64,000 bases of DNA. It comes from Bog-756 sp963738545 (GTDB taxonomy: Bacteria > Actinomycetota > Acidimicrobiia > Acidimicrobiales > RAAP-2). The stretch covers positions 930,001 to 994,000 of the forward strand of contig CAVTXA010000007.1 in assembly GCA_963738545.1 (NCBI GenBank), written 5' to 3'. Within the stretch, counting starts at the first letter, position 1. Each line of letters starts with the position of its first letter. The notes beneath the pieces were generated by a model, which did not search any database, was not told the DNA's origin, and saw only the letters and a list, made by a program, of their open reading frames with translations. Below are positions 26,483 through 35,305 of this stretch, in pieces. Both the position numbers and the translations under genes were made by a program.

Positions 26483-26614
26483 GGCAACCTCCCCTTGGGC
26501 CGGCGGGCCCGGATCGGGCGACCGCCACTCGGTGCAGAGGTTAGGTCCGGGTCCCGCAGAGATGGCGGACGGTGGCCCGTCGGCAGCGGTACCAGAGGGC
26601 CCCGGCGCTGCCGT

Positions 26615-27511
26615 TCAGGATGATCCGGTGACGGCCCGCTCGACCAACTCCTCGCTGACCGACCAGAGCAGGATGGCGGCGGCCCGGTCCCGGGCGGCCG
26701 GCGAGGGCGTCCGGGGCCGGCACTTGACGAAGTACTGCCCGGTGACCTCGGCCACCTCGGGGGAGGTGGCCAGGTAGACCGAGGTGCGGGCGCCCTTGGC
26801 CGGCGTGAGGATGAACGGCTTGATCACCTTGATCCCGAAGGCCAAGAACCCCGTGGCGTCGTCGTCCCGGGCGAATCCGCTGGCCACCGTCCCGGGGTGG
26901 AGCGAGTTGGCCGTGACCCCGGTCCCGGCCAGCCGCTGGGCCAACTCCTCGGTGAACAGGATGTTGGCCAGCTTGGACCGGCTGTAGGCCTGCATGCCCC
27001 GGTAGTGCCGGGTGGACTGGAGGTCGTCGAAGTCCAGTCCGTGGCGCGCCCCACGGTGGGCCGTCGAGGCCACATTGACCACCCGGGCCGGGGCCGATGC
27101 CACCAGTCGCTCGGTCAGCAGGCCGGTGAGGAGGAAGGGCCCGAGGTGGTTGATGCCGAAGGTGGCCTCGTAGCCGTCCACCGTCTCCCGACGCTCGGAC
27201 TGGACCAGGCCGGCGTTGTTGACCAGCACATCGATGCGCGGGCACCGCTCCAGGATCTCCTCGGCCCCCCGGCGCACCGAGGACAGGTCGCCGAGGTCGA
27301 AGCGCACGAGTTCGACCCGGTCCGAGCCGCTCTCCCGGCGGATGTCGGCCAGGGCCCGGGTGCCCCGCTCCTCACTGCGCGCCGTGATCACGGTGTGGGC
27401 CCCGGCCCCGGCCAGGGCCAGGGCGGTGGCCCGGCCCACTCCCGAATTGGCCCCGGTGATGACGACGGTCCGGCCCTCCATGGACGGGAGCCCGGTCGAG
27501 GTCGGGCTCAT
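26615..27511 (-). CDS. SDR, retinol-dehydrogenase-like
   Basis: The ATG at 27509-27511 overlaps the stop of the iron permease (ATGA), giving 298 residues. VVITGANSGVGRATALAL is the nucleotide-binding motif, NNAGL is the NNAG motif, GINHLGPFLLT and VVNVASTAHRG supply Asn and Ser, and YSRSKLAN the catalytic Tyr and Lys. The TGxxSGVGR pattern and the long C-terminal part are those of WW-oxidoreductase/retinol-dehydrogenase-type SDRs. Coupling to an iron permease is odd functionally; the overlap only shows shared transcription, possibly under iron control. Confidence 0.88.
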   Translation of the reverse strand: MSPTSTGLPSMEGRTVVITGANSGVGRATALALAGAGAHTVITARSEERGTRALADIRRESGSDRVELVRFDLGDLSSVRRGAEEILERCPRIDVLVNNAGLVQSERRETVDGYEATFGINHLGPFLLTGLLTERLVASAPARVVNVASTAHRGARHGLDFDDLQSTRHYRGMQAYSRSKLANILFTEELAQRLAGTGVTANSLHPGTVASGFARDDDATGFLAFGIKVIKPFILTPAKGARTSVYLATSPEVAEVTGQYFVKCRPRTPSPAARDRAAAILLWSVSEELVERAVTGSS

Positions 27512-28449
27512 GCGCCCCGGGCCGACGGACCCCCGACGGGCCGCTCGGTCGGCACGGCGGGATCCTCGGCGCGCTCGATGCGGACCGCCGGCGCACCCGG
27601 GGCGGACACCGCCGCCGTCCGGGCCCGGTGGCCGTTGCGGACGAACAGGGTGGCCGTCACGGCCACGAAGGTGACCCAGACGATGGCTTGGAGGACGGTG
27701 GGATGGTCGGCGTAGCCGAGCAGGCTGTGGAACACGTCCCCGATGGAGCTGTCCTCGTTGAGCAGGGCACTGGTGTTCCACAGGGGGTGGCCGAGGAACG
27801 GGAGCCAGCCCAGCTGCTGCATGTTCTCGACGGCATCGGCGAGCAGGCCGGCGGCGAACACCATGAGCACGATCCCGATGATCCGGAAGAACAGCCCCAG
27901 ATTGAGTCGTCGGCCGAGTTTGAAGATGACGTAGGCCACGGCGAGGGCGACGGCCAGGCCGAGCAGGGCACCGAACAAGAGGCCGTGCCCGTGGGAGGTC
28001 GTGGCCGCCTGGGTGGAGGAGGCGAAGACGATGGCCAGGGTGAACACCATGGTCTCGAGGCCCTCCCGACCCACGGCCTGGAAGGCCAGCAGGCCGAGCC
28101 CCCACCGGGCCTTGCCGTTGAGGGCCTGGTCGGACCGGCGTTGCAGATCGGCCGTCATGGTCCGGCTGTGGGCCTGCATCCAAAAGGTCATGTAGGTGAG
28201 GACGCAGGCCGCCACCAGGAAGGTGATGGTCTCGAACACGGTCTGGACCGTCGAGCCGTCGTACTGCCGGATGATCAGGTAGGCGGCGATCCCGCCGCCC
28301 AGCACGAGGACCAACGCCGCGCCCACGCCGATGAACACGTCCCGGAAGTGCCGGCGCTGGTCGATCCGGTCCAGGTAGGCGAGGAGGATGGCCACGATCA
28401 TGCTCGCCTCCACCCCTTCCCGCAGGAAGATGACGAAGGTCGGAATCAT
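27508..28449 (-). CDS. efeU: High-affinity iron permease (FTR1/EfeU family)
   Basis: The frame is open to a TTG at 28482, but the ATG at 28447-28449 gives the family-typical start MIPTFVIFLREGVEAS and 313 residues. Two REGxE motifs are visible: REGVE in helix 1 and REGLE in helix 4. They are the iron-binding motifs of FTR1 permeases. Seven hydrophobic segments follow the usual pattern, and the C-terminus is a Pro/Ala-rich tail. EfeO and EfeB, the usual partners, are not in the window. An iron box covers the promoter, so transcription should rise when iron is scarce. Confidence 0.92.
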   Translation of the reverse strand: MIPTFVIFLREGVEASMIVAILLAYLDRIDQRRHFRDVFIGVGAALVLVLGGGIAAYLIIRQYDGSTVQTVFETITFLVAACVLTYMTFWMQAHSRTMTADLQRRSDQALNGKARWGLGLLAFQAVGREGLETMVFTLAIVFASSTQAATTSHGHGLLFGALLGLAVALAVAYVIFKLGRRLNLGLFFRIIGIVLMVFAAGLLADAVENMQQLGWLPFLGHPLWNTSALLNEDSSIGDVFHSLLGYADHPTVLQAIVWVTFVAVTATLFVRNGHRARTAAVSAPGAPAVRIERAEDPAVPTERPVGGPSARGA

Positions 28450-28480
28450 CGGGGTGCCGCGTCGGACGCACACATAGTTC

Positions 28481-28516
28481 AAATGTTAGGTAAACCTAAT
28501 TCTGACCCTATGTCAA
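28481..28516 (-). promoter_or_regulatory. Iron-regulated promoter with DtxR/IdeR box
   Basis: On the minus strand TTGACA (28511-28516) is a perfect -35. The 19 bases at 28499-28481 match the DtxR/IdeR consensus at about 15 positions and contain the palindrome TTAGGT-TT-ACCTAA. The box covers the expected -10 and start site. Confidence 0.75.
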
Positions 28517-28542
28517 CCCTGTTGCCGTCGCATCGGCCCCGC

Positions 28543-29451
28543 TCAGACCGCCAGTACCACCACCGAGCCCAGCGAGACGAGTCGGTCCTCGGCCCCCAGG
28601 TCGTGCACGGCCACCCGGACCAGCGAGCGTCCCGGCGTGCCGCCCACCACCCGGCAGCGCGCCTCCACCGGTCCGACGCGCACCGGTCGGAGGTAGTGGA
28701 GGATCGTGTCGGCGGCGGCCACGCCGCCGACGTCGGGGACCGACCGTGCCAGCTCTGCTGCCCCGTCGGCCGGGGCCGCGCCGCGGCCGCCCCCCGAGCC
28801 CGGGTCGACCGCCGCCCGGCAGGCGGCCACGTCGACCAGGAGGGCCATGGCGCCCCCGTGGAGGATCCCCCACGGGTTCCGGAGATGATCGGCCAACTGG
28901 AGCCGGGTGGTCGTCCCGGTACCGGGCTCGATGTGGAAGAACACTTCGGGGGCCGGAGTGTCGGCCATCGGCGGCGGCATGGGCACGACGGCCGGCCGGG
29001 TGAACGCCAGGGTCATGTCCGGACGCGGGTCGAGGACGGCGAAGGTCCCAGTGGACGCGGCCACCAGGACGTCGTCCCGGCCTTCGTCGACCACGTGGAG
29101 ACCGGCCACGACGGCGTTCTTCCCCCGACGCAGGATCCGCCCGTGCACCCGCAGTGGTCCCCGGTGGTCGAGGCGGGTCACGGTGGCCATCAGACTGGTG
29201 GTGACGATCCAGCGGGGCAGGACCGAGAGCCCGGCCAGGAACCCGCCCACCGAGTCGAGGTTGGTGAGGAGCGCCCCGGTGCGCATCCCGCCACCGGCCC
29301 CCCGGTGGTGGTCGTCGAGGGGCATGCGGCCCCCGAACTCCGAGAACCCCTCGCCGGCGTCGGCCGGCGGGATCTCCCAGCGCTCCAGACGGAAGTACTC
29401 GCTCATGTAGTGGCGCAGGTCCACCGGCTCCGGCGGCGTGAACCCGATCAC
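28543..29451 (-). CDS. Double-hotdog acyl-CoA thioesterase-like protein
   Basis: The GTG at 29449-29451 overlaps the stop of the upstream paralogue (GTGA), giving 302 residues; the longer frame is unlikely. The second half carries the hotdog motif NPWGILHGGAMALLVDVAACRA (HGG plus a following Asp), and the first half has a matching AGGGMRTGALLTNLDSVGGFLAG. The two hotdog domains are in one chain. Family members hydrolyse or bind acyl-CoA. It is the third gene of a minus-strand run SDR, thioesterase, thioesterase, pointing to fatty-acyl or polyketide metabolism. Confidence 0.8.
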   Translation of the reverse strand: MIGFTPPEPVDLRHYMSEYFRLERWEIPPADAGEGFSEFGGRMPLDDHHRGAGGGMRTGALLTNLDSVGGFLAGLSVLPRWIVTTSLMATVTRLDHRGPLRVHGRILRRGKNAVVAGLHVVDEGRDDVLVAASTGTFAVLDPRPDMTLAFTRPAVVPMPPPMADTPAPEVFFHIEPGTGTTTRLQLADHLRNPWGILHGGAMALLVDVAACRAAVDPGSGGGRGAAPADGAAELARSVPDVGGVAAADTILHYLRPVRVGPVEARCRVVGGTPGRSLVRVAVHDLGAEDRLVSLGSVVVLAV

Positions 29452-30392
29452 GTGGCCACCGCAGCGGACGGGGCCACGTCGGCGAACGCCCACACCGGCA
29501 GGGCGCGCGCATTGACGACCGTGGTCAACCGGTCCCCGGCACCGGCGTCGACGAGTTCGACCACGGCGCTGGACGGACCGCCCCCCCGCTGGCCCGGCCC
29601 GCCGGACCCCTCGACGGGGGTCCCTCCCCCGTCGAGCACGGTGGCCCGGGTGAGGATCGGGCCGATCCGGCCGAGCGTGAGGTAGGCCACCTGCAGGTCG
29701 GTGACGACGATCCCCCCGGCCCCGAGCCCGGTGGCCGCACCCAGGGCCTCGGTGGCGGCCACGTCACCCAACAGGGCCATGGCCCCACCCTGGACGGCCG
29801 CGATCGAGTTGTGGACATAGGGGCGGACGGGCAGGGACACCCGGCCGGCTTGGGCATCGACGACGGACATCTCGAGGGTCTCCACGAGGGAACGCTGGAG
29901 GCCCGACCCGCCGATCTCCATCCGGGAGGGCAGGTCGAAGGGCAGCTCCTCGCCCGTGGCCCGGTTACCCCCGGAGAGGATGGCGAACGTGGTGGTGCAC
30001 CAGGCCACCGGCTCGGACGCCCCTCCGGGGCCGAGCACCTCGGTCCCTTCCGCCGTCACGTTCACCACCAGGGCCTCGAGCACCATGGTGGTGCGACCCC
30101 GGCGCACCAGCTCGACCCGGGCCTCGATGTAGGGACCCGTGGCCGGACGGACGAGTTGCACGGTCAGATCGGCGGTGGCCATCCAGTCCGGGCGCAGGAT
30201 CCGTACCCCCAGCATCCCGCCGACCACGTCGACCAGCGTGGCCACCACACCGGCCCGGACGCCGCCGCCGGCCCCCGACACGTGGGGGCCCGCCGCGGTC
30301 CGGCCCCTGGCGCTCGTGTCGGAGGTGACCTCGGAGATGAAGCCGAGGTCACCGAGGAAGTGGGTGGCCGGCGGGTAGCCCCCGGCGGCCAC
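29448..30392 (-). CDS. Double-hotdog acyl-CoA thioesterase-like protein (paralogue)
   Basis: This 314-residue protein starts with GTG one base after the SDR stop. AGGGVRAGVVATLVDVVGGML in the N-terminal hotdog and VQGGAMALLGDVAATEAL in the C-terminal one match the neighbour at 28543 in order and spacing, so the pair is an old tandem duplication. In the C-terminal copy the HGG of the neighbour is QGG, so the two may have split roles. A Gly-rich loop (GGTPVEGSGGPGQRGGG) sits near the end. Confidence 0.78.
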   Translation of the reverse strand: MAAGGYPPATHFLGDLGFISEVTSDTSARGRTAAGPHVSGAGGGVRAGVVATLVDVVGGMLGVRILRPDWMATADLTVQLVRPATGPYIEARVELVRRGRTTMVLEALVVNVTAEGTEVLGPGGASEPVAWCTTTFAILSGGNRATGEELPFDLPSRMEIGGSGLQRSLVETLEMSVVDAQAGRVSLPVRPYVHNSIAAVQGGAMALLGDVAATEALGAATGLGAGGIVVTDLQVAYLTLGRIGPILTRATVLDGGGTPVEGSGGPGQRGGGPSSAVVELVDAGAGDRLTTVVNARALPVWAFADVAPSAAVAT

Positions 30393-31154
30393 TCAGCGTT
30401 CCTGCTCGGTGGGTCGGATCAGTACCTCGTTGACGGTGACGTGACGCGGCCGGGTCACGGTGAAGACGATGGCCTCGGCGATGTCCTCGGCGGCCATGAT
30501 CTCGGTCTGGCCGAAGGTCGACGAGATGTTCTTGAGAACCTCGGGCCGGTTGTGGCCGGCCAGCTCGGTCCTCGTGGCTCCGGGCTCGATGAGGCTGACC
30601 CGCACGTGGCGGGTGGTGACCTCTTGTCGCAGTGACTCGGAGAAGGCGCCCACGCCGAACTTGGTGGCGTTGTAGACCCCGCTGCCCACCCGGGCGGCGC
30701 GCCCGGCCACCGAGCTCACGTTGACCACGTCGGCCACCCGGCGGGGCTCCTGATCCGCCGCCGCCAGCAGATGGGGCAGGGCGGCATGGGTGGTGTAGAG
30801 CAGGCCGAGCACGTTGAGCTCGACCATCCGGCGCCACTCCTCCACCGGGGCGTCCACGATGGGGCCGAGCAGCATCACGCCGGCGTTGTTGATGACCGTG
30901 TCGAGGCGTCCGAACTCGGTGACTGTGGCCTCCACCATGGCCCGGGCCGCGGCCTCGTCGGTGATGTCGGTCTCGATGACCAGCACGTCGGCATCGTTAC
31001 CGATCCGTTCGACGACCAGCTCGAGGCGGTCCCGGCGTCGGGCGGCGATGGCCACGGTGGCGCCTTCGGCCGCCAGGGCCACAGCCGTGGCCTCACCGAT
31101 ACCACTGGATGCCCCCGTGACCAGAGCCACCGTTCCTTCGAGTCGACGCGCCAT
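30393..31154 (-). CDS. Classical SDR oxidoreductase
   Basis: This is a 253-residue protein. VALVTGASSGIGEATAVAL gives the TGxxxGIG motif, VINNAGVML the NNAG motif, and VVNVSSVAGRAARVGSGVY the Ser and Tyr, with NATKFG supplying Lys. The RRRDRLELV region lacks an obvious acidic residue at the end of beta 2, which favours NADP(H). It is immediately followed by the two hotdog thioesterases and is the first gene of that operon; the ATG follows GGGGAAGTC. Confidence 0.9.
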   Translation of the reverse strand: MARRLEGTVALVTGASSGIGEATAVALAAEGATVAIAARRRDRLELVVERIGNDADVLVIETDITDEAAARAMVEATVTEFGRLDTVINNAGVMLLGPIVDAPVEEWRRMVELNVLGLLYTTHAALPHLLAAADQEPRRVADVVNVSSVAGRAARVGSGVYNATKFGVGAFSESLRQEVTTRHVRVSLIEPGATRTELAGHNRPEVLKNISSTFGQTEIMAAEDIAEAIVFTVTRPRHVTVNEVLIRPTEQER

Positions 31155-31297
31155 GACTTCCCCGTTCTGCTCAGCGATGGGCGCAGTGTACCGACGGCGT
31201 CACCGACCGGACCAGCGGGGGCACCGGTCGGGCGCCTCCGTGCCTGCGCCGTGGTGCCGGGGACGGCCCGGTTCGAGAACGGGAGGGAGTGGGTGGC

Positions 31298-31594
31298 TCA
31301 GGCTGCGGTCTGGCGGTCCGACTTGCCCGGCTGGCCCTGCCCGCCGGCGTTCTCCTTGCGGGGCGTGGTCCGACGGGTCCGGCGGCGCTGCCGGGTGGAG
31401 GTGTCGTAGGGACGCTGGGTGGAGGCCGGGCTCTCGTGGAGAGCGCACCACTCGGTGCTGTTGTAGCGGGACAGCTTGACGGTGCAGTCCTCGGCGATGC
31501 ACACCCGGCCCGTGGCGAATACCTCGGGGGGCGTGCTCCCGGCCAGTCCGTCAGCCAGATATGAGCTGTCCTCTGCCATTCGCCTATCCACCAT
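31298..31594 (-). CDS. Small Cys/His zinc-knuckle-like protein
   Basis: This is a 98-residue protein. The core CIAEDCTVKLSRYNSTEWCA, followed by LHE, has the pattern C-x4-C-x12-C-x2-H, like a small zinc site, and the LSRYN signature is one I associate with short actinobacterial proteins of unknown role. The C-terminal third is highly basic (RQRRRTRRTTPRKE), suggesting nucleic-acid contact or ribosome association. Starts at 31594 or at the internal ATG 31579 are both possible; only the second has a close AGGCGA. It is divergent from the GH13 gene, with an inverted repeat in between. Confidence 0.6.
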   Translation of the reverse strand: MVDRRMAEDSSYLADGLAGSTPPEVFATGRVCIAEDCTVKLSRYNSTEWCALHESPASTQRPYDTSTRQRRRTRRTTPRKENAGGQGQPGKSDRQTAA

Positions 31595-31644
31595 GGCGGT
31601 CGTACCTCGCTTGTCGTCGGGACATCAGCTAGGGGATTCTTCGG

Positions 31645-31663
31645 CAGTTCGGGGCACGAACTG
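31645..31663. promoter_or_regulatory. Inverted repeat in the divergent region before the GH13 gene
   Basis: CAGTTCG-GGGCA-CGAACTG is a perfect seven-base inverted repeat with a five-base spacer, in the 216-base gap between the divergent zinc-knuckle and glucosidase genes. It is a candidate operator; no regulator gene lies next to it. Confidence 0.4.
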
Positions 31664-31810
31664 TAACGGTCGTCCCGATCGGGAAGACCCGGTCACGGCC
31701 CTGGTGGGATGCGGGTCGGGCACCGGGTGGGAGGTCGGGCCGGCCGCGGGCGGACCGGGCCCCGACCGTCCCCCCGGGGGCGGCTGGCGGCGTTGGTAGC
31801 GTGCCCCTGA

Positions 31811-33451
31811 GTGTCACTCTCAGTTCCGTCCCCCCCGTGGTGGAAGACGTCGGTCTTCTATCAGATCTACCCACGGTCCTTCGCCGACTCCGACGGGGAC
31901 GGGGTGGGCGACCTCGGCGGCATCCGATCCCATCTGGCCGACCTGGCCTGGCTGGGCGTCGACGCCCTGTGGATCTCGCCCTTCTACCGCTCACCGATGG
32001 TCGACTTCGGCTACGACGTGAGCGACTACTGCGACGTCGACCCGCGCTTCGGCACCCTGGCCGAGTTCGACCTGCTGGTGGCGGAGGCCCATGCCCTCGG
32101 ACTGAGGGTGATCATCGACTGGGTCCCCAACCACACCTCGGACCAGCACCCGTGGTTCATCGACGCGTCGTCGGGGCCCGACAGCGAGCACCGGGACTGG
32201 TACGTCTGGCGGGATGCCACCCCGGACGGGGCGCCGCCCAACAACTGGGTGGCGGCCTTCGATCTCAGCGCTCCGGCCTGGACCCTGGACCCGACGACGG
32301 GCCAGTGGTACCTGCACCTGTTCGAGTCGGCCCAGCCCGACCTCAACTGGGACCATCCGGCGGTGGAGTCGGCCATGCACGAGGTGCTCCGCTTCTGGCT
32401 GGACCGGGGCGTCGACGGCGTCCGGGCCGACGTCATCCACTGCATCGGCAAGGACCCGGACCTGCCCGACGACCCGCCGGCCGTGGCCGGCATCCCCCAC
32501 AGCGCGCTCAACGACGTCCCCGTCACCCATCAGCGGCTCCGGGCCATCCGTGGCCTCATCGACGCCTATCCCGACGACCGAGTGATCGTGGGGGAGGTCT
32601 ACCTGCTGTCCACCGAGGCCGTGGCCACCTACTACGGCGAGGCCGACGAGCTCCATCTGGCCTTCAACTTCCCTCCCCTGTACGCCCGGTGGCGACAGGA
32701 GACCTGGGAGCGGTGCATTGCCGAGACCGTGGCCGCCCTCGAGCCCCGGGAGGCCTGGCCCACCTGGGTCCTGTCCAACCACGACAACCCCCGTCACCGG
32801 AGCCGCTATGACCGGGCCGACGCCATCCTCGGCGAGGACGCCGACACCACGGCGCGACGGAGCGAGGCCCGGGCCCGGGCGGCGGCGGTGCTGCTCTTGA
32901 CCCTGCGGGGCACCCCGTTCCTCTATCAGGGCGAGGAGCTCGGACTACTCGACGGGGTCATCCCACCCGACCGACAGGTCGATCCGGGAGGACGGGACGG
33001 ATGCCGCGCTCCGGTGCCATGGGACGGTTCGCCGGATCACGGCTGGCCCACCGTGGGCGGGGCCGAGGTGTGGTTGCCCTTCCCGCCCGAGGCCGCACAA
33101 CGTAACCACGCCGCCCAGCAGGCCGACCCCGGGTCCATCCTCTACCTCTACCGTCGCCTCATCGACCTCCGCCACCAGCACCGGGCGCTGGCGCTCGGGA
33201 GCCAGACCATGCTCGACCTGGCCGTCGGGGTGCTGGGCTACGAGCGCCGGTCGGGGGACGACTGCCTGGTGGTGGCCATCAACTTCACCGGCGAGCCCGT
33301 CGGGCTGACCGGTCCGGACGGTGCGGCCCTTTACGGACGCACGGTGGTGGTGGCCAGCGACGGGACCGACGAGGGCCGGTCGTTCTCGGGGATCCTGGGC
33401 GGCGACCAGGCGGTGGTGCTGGCCTCGGCGGGCGCGCCTCGCTCGACCTAG
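31811..33451 (+). CDS. GH13 alpha-glucosidase / oligo-1,6-glucosidase
   Basis: This is a 546-residue, GTG-started protein without a signal peptide. The four GH13 regions are intact: WVPNHTSDQHPWF (I), GVDGVRADVIH with the nucleophile Asp (II), VIVGEVYLL with the acid/base Glu (III) and LSNHDNPRHRSR (IV). FYRSPMVDFGYDVSDY and the short C-terminal beta domain match intracellular alpha-glucosidases acting on short maltose-type or isomaltose-type oligosaccharides. The stop TAG is shared, within a palindromic CTAG, with the convergent gene at 33448. Confidence 0.92.
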   Translation: MSLSVPSPPWWKTSVFYQIYPRSFADSDGDGVGDLGGIRSHLADLAWLGVDALWISPFYRSPMVDFGYDVSDYCDVDPRFGTLAEFDLLVAEAHALGLRVIIDWVPNHTSDQHPWFIDASSGPDSEHRDWYVWRDATPDGAPPNNWVAAFDLSAPAWTLDPTTGQWYLHLFESAQPDLNWDHPAVESAMHEVLRFWLDRGVDGVRADVIHCIGKDPDLPDDPPAVAGIPHSALNDVPVTHQRLRAIRGLIDAYPDDRVIVGEVYLLSTEAVATYYGEADELHLAFNFPPLYARWRQETWERCIAETVAALEPREAWPTWVLSNHDNPRHRSRYDRADAILGEDADTTARRSEARARAAAVLLLTLRGTPFLYQGEELGLLDGVIPPDRQVDPGGRDGCRAPVPWDGSPDHGWPTVGGAEVWLPFPPEAAQRNHAAQQADPGSILYLYRRLIDLRHQHRALALGSQTMLDLAVGVLGYERRSGDDCLVVAINFTGEPVGLTGPDGAALYGRTVVVASDGTDEGRSFSGILGGDQAVVLASAGAPRST

Positions 33452-33693
33452 AGCCAGGTCTCGCGCCAGTAGTCGGGCGCGCCCTCGTCGCCCAGCGACA
33501 TGGAGTGGCCGTCCTCGTGACCACTGCGCCTGATGCAGCACACCAGGGTGCCGATCCACGGTCCCCGGTCGATGCAGTGCACGGCGCCGCAGCGGTTCCA
33601 CTGAGGTGCGGCCGGCAGCTCCAGATCATCGAGATCGAAGTCTGCGTCTGACCACTCACTGAACCTGCGCACATGAAACGGGTCGATCGTCAA
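33448..33693 (-). CDS. Small Cys/His-rich protein
   Basis: I favour the TTG at 33693, seven bases after AGGAAAG-type RBS sequence; an ATG at 33735 is the alternative. The product is 81 residues: an acidic first half (DADFDLDDLELP), then CGAVHC, 11 residues, CC, five residues, H, three residues and H. This is a possible metal site: C-x4-C-x11-CC-x5-H-x3-H. No family is recognised. It interlocks with the GH13 stop. The GH13 gene is thus flanked on both sides by small putative zinc proteins, probably by chance. Confidence 0.5.
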   Translation of the reverse strand: MTIDPFHVRRFSEWSDADFDLDDLELPAAPQWNRCGAVHCIDRGPWIGTLVCCIRRSGHEDGHSMSLGDEGAPDYWRETWL

Positions 33694-33756
33694 AGTCTTT
33701 CCTGCCCCTTTTTGTTGCGTAACCCTCTCCCCCATGATCGGAATGTGCGCGCTCAA

Positions 33757-34193
33757 GCTGTAGTGGGAATTGCGAAATCGCCGAGCGGGAGGTGACCCGT
33801 GACGCGTGCGTGGCCGGGGTCCCCCTGTTGGCCACGTCCACCGGTCATCATGGGAACGGTGGACGTGCCGCTGGTCACCGAGCGAGCCGGAGGGCCGGAG
33901 TGGGCCTCGACGCCTCGGGGACCCACCGGGTCAGGTCGGGGGCTCCACCAGCGTCACCAGCGCCTTTCCCGCCGGGACGCCCGCCCCGCACGCTCCAACC
34001 GGGGCCGATGCCTCCCCCACCGCCCGGGCCGGCGGCTGTCGCCCGTGCGCTCCTCCTGCCCAGGATTGTTCAGAGTTTCATCGTGGAGGAATTGCGCACG
34101 GCAGGCTTAAATTGCAGGTCGTAGCAGAGAACATTCCCGTAAGAGTTGATGGATATGTTCAAATTTCTAACAATGGGGCGCTACGCTAGGCGT
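33757..34193. other. Intergenic stretch without a convincing gene
   Basis: Several overlapping frames of about 100 residues exist on the plus strand, one with GGGAGGTGACCC before a GTG at 33799. They are Pro/Arg-rich and without recognisable motifs, and their codon bias does not favour one frame. The last 100 bases are AT-richer and probably carry the promoter of the XRE gene. Confidence 0.5.
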
Positions 34194-35231
34194 ATGAACG
34201 GCGATCCGACCAAGGGCATCGAGGACATCGTGCGGCGCAATGTCGCTGCGCTGCGGTCCAAGGCCAACCTCACCCAGCAGGCCCTGGCCGACGAGATGCT
34301 CCTCCGGGGCATCGCCTGGACCCGCGAGACGGTGGCCCAGGTGGAGACGACCAACCGCCGCCTCGGGTTCACCGAGGCCATCGTGGTCGCCGCGTGCCTC
34401 GACGTCCCCGTGGCCCGACTCACGGCCACCGGTGCCCCGTCGGTCGCGGTGGGTGACAGCGAGTGGAGCGCGGCGTATCTCGGAGCCGCCATCGCCGGAA
34501 CGACGGGGGACATCTTCCCCCCCGAGAGCTACGCCTCTCCCGCCTCGGCCCGCGTCGAGCCACCCGCGGCACCGGCATCGGTGCCGGGCCCGATGGCCAC
34601 CGAGTTGATCGGCGCACCGTCCCGTTCCACCCCGCCAGGCGAGGTCCCCGACCGACGGAGGGGTGACCGCCGGGTGAGCAGTCCCGACGAGCGCGAAGCC
34701 CGGGGCCGGCGGGCCACCGACGGACCGGACGCGGCGCCGCAGAAGACTGCCGAACGGATCGAGCGCCGACTCCGTCTGCGGGTGACCGCAGGCGACGTGG
34801 ACGCCACCGCGCAGCGGCTCTGGTCCCGCAGCCTCGACGCCGAACGGGAGCGACGGGTGACCGACCGGGTGGCCCTCACCGGGGGCTCGCTCAAGACCAT
34901 CCGGGGCCATGTCTCCCGGGACCTGGACCGCGAGATCGCCTATGAGATGGAGCGGGACCCCCAACGGGTACGGCCCGTGGCGCCGGCCTCGGGGGAGATG
35001 AGCCCGGACGAGGTGACCTGGGAGGCCACCCGCCTCAACATCGTCCTGGCCAACAAGGGCTACAACGACAGCGACGTCACCCGGTGGTGGAACTTCACCC
35101 GCCACCGTGAGCTCGGCGACCGGACCATCGCCGAGGCCTGGAAGGACGGCGAGTACGGCGCCGTGCGGCGGTTGGTCGAGTCGTTGCCCGACAAGCACGG
35201 CGTCACCAACGGCTACTACGTCGACGAGTAG
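34194..35231 (+). CDS. XRE-type HTH regulator with unknown C-terminal domain
   Basis: I choose the ATG at 34194 (345 residues). AT-rich sequence runs to within a few bases of it and there is no RBS, which fits a leaderless mRNA. Residues about 10-75 are an XRE-like helix-turn-helix: VRRNVAALRSKANLTQQALA, then RETVAQVETTNRRLG. Residues about 110-190 are Pro/Arg-rich and disordered. The C-terminal 130 residues contain AQRLWSRSLDAERERRV and EVTWEATRLNIVLANKGYND with WWNFTRHRELGDRTIAEAW. I do not recognise this domain; it is helical and Trp-rich. The role is probably transcriptional control; targets are unknown. Confidence 0.7.
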   Translation: MNGDPTKGIEDIVRRNVAALRSKANLTQQALADEMLLRGIAWTRETVAQVETTNRRLGFTEAIVVAACLDVPVARLTATGAPSVAVGDSEWSAAYLGAAIAGTTGDIFPPESYASPASARVEPPAAPASVPGPMATELIGAPSRSTPPGEVPDRRRGDRRVSSPDEREARGRRATDGPDAAPQKTAERIERRLRLRVTAGDVDATAQRLWSRSLDAERERRVTDRVALTGGSLKTIRGHVSRDLDREIAYEMERDPQRVRPVAPASGEMSPDEVTWEATRLNIVLANKGYNDSDVTRWWNFTRHRELGDRTIAEAWKDGEYGAVRRLVESLPDKHGVTNGYYVDE

Positions 35232-35305
35232 GACGTCGTGGGAGTGCGGTCCGGCCCACCCCCTCACCGTTCCCGATCGCCGCGCCCCACCCCGAGAGGA
35301 CGAGC

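Noticed and set aside
33799..34110. Plus-strand frame with GGGAGG before a GTG
   Set aside because: The RBS is good, but the product is Pro/Arg-rich, without motif, and overlaps two equally open frames.
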